NCBI GenBank assembly: GCA_964007475.1
Contig: OZ023274.1
Coordinates: 74,845,303-74,909,302, forward strand
Source of the DNA: Hybos culiciformis
Lineage: Eukaryota > Arthropoda > Insecta > Diptera > Hybotidae
Direction: 5' to 3'
DNA length: 64,000 nucleotides
Under the pieces are notes generated by a model. That model worked only from the letters and a program-made list of their open reading frames with translations, was not told the origin of the DNA and ran no database searches. Positions 58,909 through 64,000 of the stretch are shown here, piece after piece; the first letter of the stretch is position 1, and every line of letters starts with the position of its first letter. The position numbers and the translations under genes are program-made.

Positions 58909-59319
58909 CTTGTTCGCATTATAATTTAAATTCCCTTTGTATTCTGGAAAACAAATTGCCGTTCGCATTACAAAATTTGATGAGAACTGGAATTTGATGA
59001 TGTAAAAAAAAAAAATGAGAAAGAGAAAAAGTTTTTGTTGTTGAAAATCTTGACTTTTTATCTCGCTTTTTATCAATTTTTTTTGTTTTTTTTTTCATTT
59101 TGACTCAAATTTGACAAGAAAATTGTTGCCAACTATAACAAAATTTCAAAAAATGAGTGAAAATAACTATAAATGTAGAATTCTAACCCTGACAAACTAG
59201 AATATGAAAGTGGAATATACATATTCCGGAATATTTTTTTATATGAAAAATCCAGTTCATATTCCTGAAATATTCCGGATAACAGCATATTCCACTAATA
59301 TTCTCCTAATGCGAACACC
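58909..59319. mobile_element. TIR element with GTTCGCATTA ends
   Basis: GTTCGCATTA near the left border (58912-58921) pairs with TAATGCGAAC near the right (59308-59317), and GTTCGCATTA occurs again at about 58963. Palindromic TATTCCGGAATATT and ATTCCGGA motifs crowd the right part. The outermost bases and any target duplication are unclear. Confidence 0.6.
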
Positions 59320-59446
59320 ATATTATTAGAGAGAATAGAAAAGCTTTTTTGCATACATATGTTTTGGGGGTCTGAAAAAATAGGAAAAAAAATAAAAACG
59401 ATATTTTAAAAAGTTGTTTGACATAGTCATGACATAGTTAATCTAT

Positions 59447-60063
59447 TAGTCTAAGAGCTCGCAACGTTTTTGGCACGTGATTTTAGCAAGGCTCATTTTT
59501 TAAAATATTGTTAAATGCTACGGTGCAGGACCCATAAGGGTAGTCTGGCTGTCAGATGACGTTGCGTTTACCCGTGGGAGCAGATCCAGGTAGGTCAAAG
59601 AAAAAATGCAAAATTACGTGATAATAGCACGATTTCTAGTTATGTCACTTGTTTGTGCTTATTATATGAAATGTTAATGCATCATTGCCAGACGGCTTCG
59701 GAGTTGTTAAGACCGTGCCAGACCTTGATTTATAACAAAAAAAAACTTCAATTTCACGTCATTTTAGCAAGGCTGAAATTTTTATATGTTATAGATTGGA
59801 TCTTATATATACTACATCCAATTTGCCAGACGGAAATACCGTTGCTAAATGGATGCCAGACCTATGTCATTTAAAAGTAATTTGTTTTTTTCATGTAATT
59901 TTGCATTTTTTTTACCTACTTGGTTCTGCTCCCACGGGTAAACGCAACGTCGTCTGACAGCCAGACTACCTTTATGCGTCCTGCACCGTAGTATGGAACA
60001 TTATATTAAAAAATGAGCCTTGCTAAAATCACGTGATTTCTTACGTTGCGAGCTCTTGGACTA
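59447..60063. mobile_element. 617-bp element with about 170-bp terminal inverted repeats
   Basis: The arms begin TAGTCYAAGAGCTCGCAACG and contain CACGTGATTTTAGCAAGGCT, CTACGGTGCAGGAC, GGTAGTCTGGCTGTCAG, GACGTTGCGTTTACCCGTG and ATGCAAAATTAC, matching with few differences over about 170 bp. The centre repeats GCCAGACSG or GCCAGACC four times and contains another CACGTCATTTTAGCAAGGCT. No transposase is present. The target duplication is ambiguous (TA or TAT). Long arms suggest a Mutator- or fold-back-like element, but this is not established. Confidence 0.85.
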
Positions 60064-60085
60064 TATATTATACTTCCTTTATGGC

Positions 60086-60785
60086 CATATCGTCGCCCGG
60101 CAATTATACTGTCGTACATGACAAAATGACAAAAAATGAGTTGAGTATGCAGAGGCTTATAATTTTTCAAGCTCTATCAAACTGTCCAATCGGAATCATC
60201 CTATCTCTATTAGTTTCTGAGATATTGAGTGTTGACTTTGACGTAAATGCCATAAAATTGAAATTTTTTGCTCCTATAATACCGTATGAACCAAATTTTT
60301 GGATATACGGCAAATTCTCATACAAAATAAACAAATAAAGTAGGAAATATTATACTGTCGCATACGCCAAAATTTCTACTATTGTACCGTATGTCCTTAT
60401 AAAATGCTATATTGCGAATTTTTGCAGCAATTATTATGACGTATGTGTAAAAATTTTAATATTATGGTTTATTTTTTAAGAATTATTGTGCCGTAAGTGT
60501 TTTAAAAAATGTTGTACGTGCAAAGAGGTGGTAGAAACGCATGCAATAGTGGCGCTTACGGCAAGATACTTTTGAATAAAAGTTGGGGTAGCTCGGAATT
60601 GGAACTCTAAAGGACTTCTTTTTTCGATCTTAAAATGTAGTTTAAGGTTTTAGCTTTCACCAAAAAGAAAAAAAAGTATATGTTTTTCGGCCAATTTTTT
60701 TTTATTTACATTGCAACTTTAAAGTCGATTTTCCAAAACTCGATTTCCGGGATATACGTCAAAATAATTTCGGGGCGACGATATG
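60086..60785. mobile_element. 700-bp TIR element with recurrent CCGTATG motifs
   Basis: The ends are CATATCGTCGCCCGGCAATTAT and the inverse of CATATCGTCGCCCCGAAATTAT. Inside, a degenerate motif of the form ATTRTRCCGTATG recurs at about 60103, 60278, 60350, 60383, 60429 and 60483. It begins only 22 bp after the preceding element. The 101-codon frame at 60033-60338 runs from one element into the other and is judged accidental. The target duplication is unclear. Confidence 0.75.
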
Positions 60786-60789
60786 TAGA

Positions 60790-61700
60790 AAGCGAAATAT
60801 AACTTATTCTAAAATTTGTATTATCCAATTTTTAAGCTAAACAGCTTATATTATGAAAACAAATATTTACAAAAATATTTCCTATATATAACAAATCAAT
60901 TTTTGTAAAAAGTACTATTTTTGTAAAAAGTATTATGTATCGTATAATAAATAATACTGTACTGTATTCTTAAAAAATTATTTAAAAAACGTTTCTAAAA
61001 AAAAAAATTAGAAAAAATAAGAAAAAATATGAAATGTTTAAAAGGAAATGATGTTGAATTTCATTGTTCCATAAGAAATGATATCAATATCTTTTTCCAA
61101 TCAGAGAAAAGGAATAAAATAAAAAGTATTTTGAAATTTATGTTCCTCTTGTACTAATAGTGTGCGTTGGAAGATTATTTATGTTGTAGAATGTAGATGG
61201 TGATTATTATAATATTTTTTTTTTCTTTTTCAAAACTCTTCTTCCTCCAATGATAAGTACATTTATTTTTATAAAATTTTAATGTGTTGTGATTTTTGAA
61301 ATTATCTTATTTTTGTAGCAGACATTTTAAAATTACATATGTATTTAAAATCTGTTTATAGATGTTCCTCTAACTGTCTTAACAGAATCTAATTGCTTCA
61401 ATATTATAAAAAGACAAAACCTAGTTTCGACAAATTTTCACTTTTCTTACCACATAGTTCTGAAATTGAACCTTCAAAATATTTATTACTACCAAAAAAA
61501 AATGCATATTGGATTTTATTTTTACAGCTTTATTTTTATTTTGTTTAGAAATTTTTCGATTAAAGTTATATAAACGATAAATTAATTTAACAACAATAAT
61601 ATTAATAGTTCAATCAATTGTGTTATATTTACCAAATAATGTTAACAAAGAACAAAATGGTATTCATAATAGAATTTTTGGCATAGCATTCGCATGGATA
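60790..61700. other. AT-rich non-coding stretch
   Basis: No supported feature. Confidence 0.55.
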
Positions 61701-61708
61701 GGTTTCAC

Positions 61709-62868
61709 CAGGCCCAGGAAGAGGGGGGATCAGGAAAGTCTTTTGACATGGGCCTCTTACTTAAGGGGGCCACCAAAAAACATTATATACGCAACAAACA
61801 ACTAACTCCTCAATATTATGATTCCTTTCTTGTGGTTAGGGTTTCTGGACTCGATTCGACTCGGACTCGGACTCGACGAGTATTTGGGAGTTATTCGGAC
61901 TCGGTATTCGACCCTGATATTCACGAGTCCCGAGTCCAAGTTTTTAAACTTTTTTTTTGCAAATTTGCCTCAAAGAACGATCAAAACTTGATTTAATTTT
62001 GAAAAACGCAGCTGAATCGGAAGGAATTCAAGAAACAAGAATTTTTGCTTTTTGAAAATACTGGAAAACTAACAAGTAATATTAATGTGTATAGAACCCA
62101 CTTTCCTCTATACAATCAACTTCAAATTCAAACGAAACAAATTTTGCAATAAATGGTGGTTTTTGTACTAAAATCAGATCGAGACTTGCTGACAAATCTA
62201 CATATCTTCAGTATTTTTAAAACATTTCTACATTAAAATTAATAAATTAAAATATAACTGTCAAAATTATAAATCTACTAGGTATTATTTGTTTTTAAAG
62301 TTAATTTTTAATAATAATGAATAAAACAAATTACTTTAATTTCATTTCCTTTTAATTTATTTTTATTTTAACATATTGGATATCAATAAAAATTCTCATT
62401 GGTAAAAACAATAAATTACTAAAATTTGTTAAAATTATAATTATTTATTATATAACAAGAGTTTTACTTGAGAGTTTTGGTTCGTGGCGTTGTGGTTTGA
62501 CGTTGTAATATAATAGATAACTCAAATTTTTTTAAAATTTTTAGTAAATTTTTTGTTGATAAGGACTCGACTCGGACTCGGACTCGACGAGTTTTCAAAA
62601 TTTGGGACTCGGACTCGCCGAGTCCTGAAAACCCGAGTTTTCAGAAACCCTACTTGTGGTTCTTAGTGGAATATTTGTTGTGCTTTGAGTTGTAACATAA
62701 ACTGAAATGATTTTATAAAAGTTTACTAACCAGTTGTTAATACTTTTTAAGTAGTACCTTGTAGTATTTCACGTTTTAAAAAGCTTAACTGAAATTGTTT
62801 TAGTTTTTTTTATCTAGAATTAAATTAACCTCTTCAATTTAGTTTTTTGAACTCCATTAAAACTTTGG
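61709..62868. mobile_element. hAT-like element copy 2, 3'-incomplete and interrupted
   Basis: It starts CAGGCCCAGGAAGAGGGG, like copy 1 at 1810, and follows it through GGGCCTCTTA, CAACTAACTSCTCAATATTA, GTAGTATTTCACGTTTT and TTTTTGAACTCCATTAAAAC. The match stops near 62868, so the GC-rich right end is missing. It lacks the Helitron present in copy 1 but carries an 816-bp hAT insertion of its own (61837-62652). Confidence 0.85.
61837..62652. mobile_element. hAT element (TAGGGTTTCTG ends) with ACTCGG arrays
   Basis: Perfect TAGGGTTTCTG/CAGAAACCCTA ends are flanked by perfect duplications CTTGTGGT (61829-61836 and 62653-62660). The paralogue at 1965-1972 has a single CTTGTGGT, the empty site. 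Both subterminal regions are arrays of ACTCGG (for example GACTCGGACTCGGACTCGAC). End sequence and motif link it to the element at 40232, but the interiors differ. No transposase remnant was recognised. Confidence 0.93.
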
Positions 62869-64000
62869 CAAATTTAAAATTAGAAGTCGCACTGTTTTTC
62901 ATTGAGTCCGTCTTTTATAAAATTCATTTTAACAATATAATAAAGTTTACTTCATGTCGGGCTTTAATAAACATTAGTTTTAAGAATTTGATCACCCGTG
63001 ATCGTGACACATTTGTTTTGGAATATATGATTTGGGATACGCTTCACAGGTTTGATCTTCTTTAAAAAATTTAATTTTTCAAAAAAAAAATAAAAATAAT
63101 TCTTAAAATTTTGCTTTGCGAAGACTTTCTTGATCTTACACAATCAATTGTTATATCCTACAAAGACAAAATTAATTTGAGCGCCCTCCCAGCTTTTGTC
63201 GAATGGACGCATAGAGGGTAAAAGTAGTATGAACTTACGGTTGAATATTAATTGGAGATAGCATATAAGGTTTCAGAAATTAAACATGAAAATTTAATTA
63301 TCGAATATTTGAAATATATTTTCTTCAAATTCATTTTATTAATTTTAAAATTATTTTCTAACTCTTAAAAACTACATTTAAAGTTAAATTTACATGTATT
63401 TATATATATATGTTATTTTAATTTTTTTTTTTTTTTTTTATGAATTAAATTTCCGTTTATTATGATTTTATTAAAGTTAAAATTAATTAAAATAAAATAT
63501 TCCTTCAAATGTTATAAATATTGAACTAAAATAAAATTGTATAATACAATGCTTAGAACGCATTTGAGAATTAACTTATTAACTTAAGTTAACTTATATG
63601 AAAATTTTTCAAAAAATGAATCCTGATTTTAATAATTTTGATATTTTTTTCCATTTTATAAAATGACATCATAGAATATTAATTTTATTCAAAATCTTCA
63701 AGATCTACATGACAGAAATAAAAATTGTCGAATAGTCACAACAATGTTACAAATTTTATGATGTTTGTTTGAAAAAATTTTAGTACTCACATTATGAATT
63801 TCATAAACAACACGATGAAAATAAAAATTTTAAGTTTGTTTTAGTAAAATAATCAAATCCCTTTTCTAAATAAATAATTGTAAATAATTTTACGAAGTCA
63901 TTTCAACTAAAAAATATTTAACTCGTACTTGGTATAAATAATATTAATTTTTAATTTATTTTTAATAAGTAAATTAAATTTCTAAATATCGACAAAATGT
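62869..64000. other. AT-rich stretch to the window edge
   Basis: Small G+C-richer patches occur at about 62990-63060 and 63180-63240 (GAGCGCCCTCCCAGC). A 72-codon frame at 62847-63065 ends in RDRDTFVLEYMIWDTLHRF. No family is recognised. The rest is A/T-rich without features. Confidence 0.4.

Noticed and set aside
60033..60338. 101-codon plus-strand frame
   Set aside because: It starts in the arm of one transposable element and ends inside another; no transposase motif.
61620..61996. Two overlapping plus-strand frames of 61 and 100 codons
   Set aside because: They cross the border of the hAT-like copy and run into the ACTCGG array of a second insertion.
1..64000. CRISPR array, bacterial operon or integrated virus
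   Set aside because: No regularly spaced identical repeats with unique spacers, no bacterial gene layout, and no capsid, integrase or polymerase of viral type was seen; the only polymerase is the LINE reverse transcriptase.

Overview
The window is very AT-rich (roughly three quarters A+T by eye), full of homopolymer runs, and almost free of conserved genes. It looks like an insect nuclear genome. The evidence is an intact GILT-like gene with the insect-style C-x-D-S redox motif, a LINE with insect-type APE endonuclease and reverse transcriptase, a Helitron-type non-autonomous family, and many hAT, Tc1/mariner-type, PIF/Harbinger-type and TTAA-type miniature transposons. The insect order cannot be settled from the sequence. 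There is no sign of a bacterial, organellar or viral replicon.

Layout. 1-8 kb: a CAG-ended hAT-like element (1810-2619) carrying a Helitron (2006-2394), a 31-bp tandem array, a palindromic MITE, a TA-flanked MITE, and a second Helitron copy (6820-7754) expanded by internal tandem duplication. 8-23 kb: mostly featureless, with a decayed hAT element (10893-11572) and candidate short coding exons near 9.8 and 12.9 kb. 23.4-25.6 kb: a repeat unit holding a palindromic TA MITE, a hAT with a broken transposase, and a 284-bp fold-back. 27.5-28.2 kb: the one confident host gene (GILT, minus strand). 29.6-31.5 kb: a possible 5' gene end and a candidate exon. 32.2-35.4 kb: a LINE with an intact 973-residue ORF (minus strand). 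36.8-41.8 kb: a hAT element, then an inverted and circularly permuted second copy of the 23.4-kb unit, containing a Harbinger-type element split by a truncated copy of the same LINE, and another hAT. 41.8-57 kb: gene-poor, with scattered MITEs, an 18-21-bp tandem array and weak exon candidates. 57.2-62.9 kb: a dense row of terminal-inverted-repeat elements, ending with a second copy of the 1.8-kb hAT family that is itself split by another hAT.

The strongest results are structural. Several insertions can be placed to the base because the window also holds an uninterrupted paralogue of the target. The two family copies at 1.8 and 61.7 kb each contain an insertion the other lacks. The two copies of the 23.4/37.6-41.8-kb unit show the same for three more elements, and they are circular permutations of each other. 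The host-gene content is one GILT gene plus short, splice-site-flanked open segments that I cannot name. The rest is intergenic or intronic DNA shaped by transposons. Genes do not form any visible pathway here.
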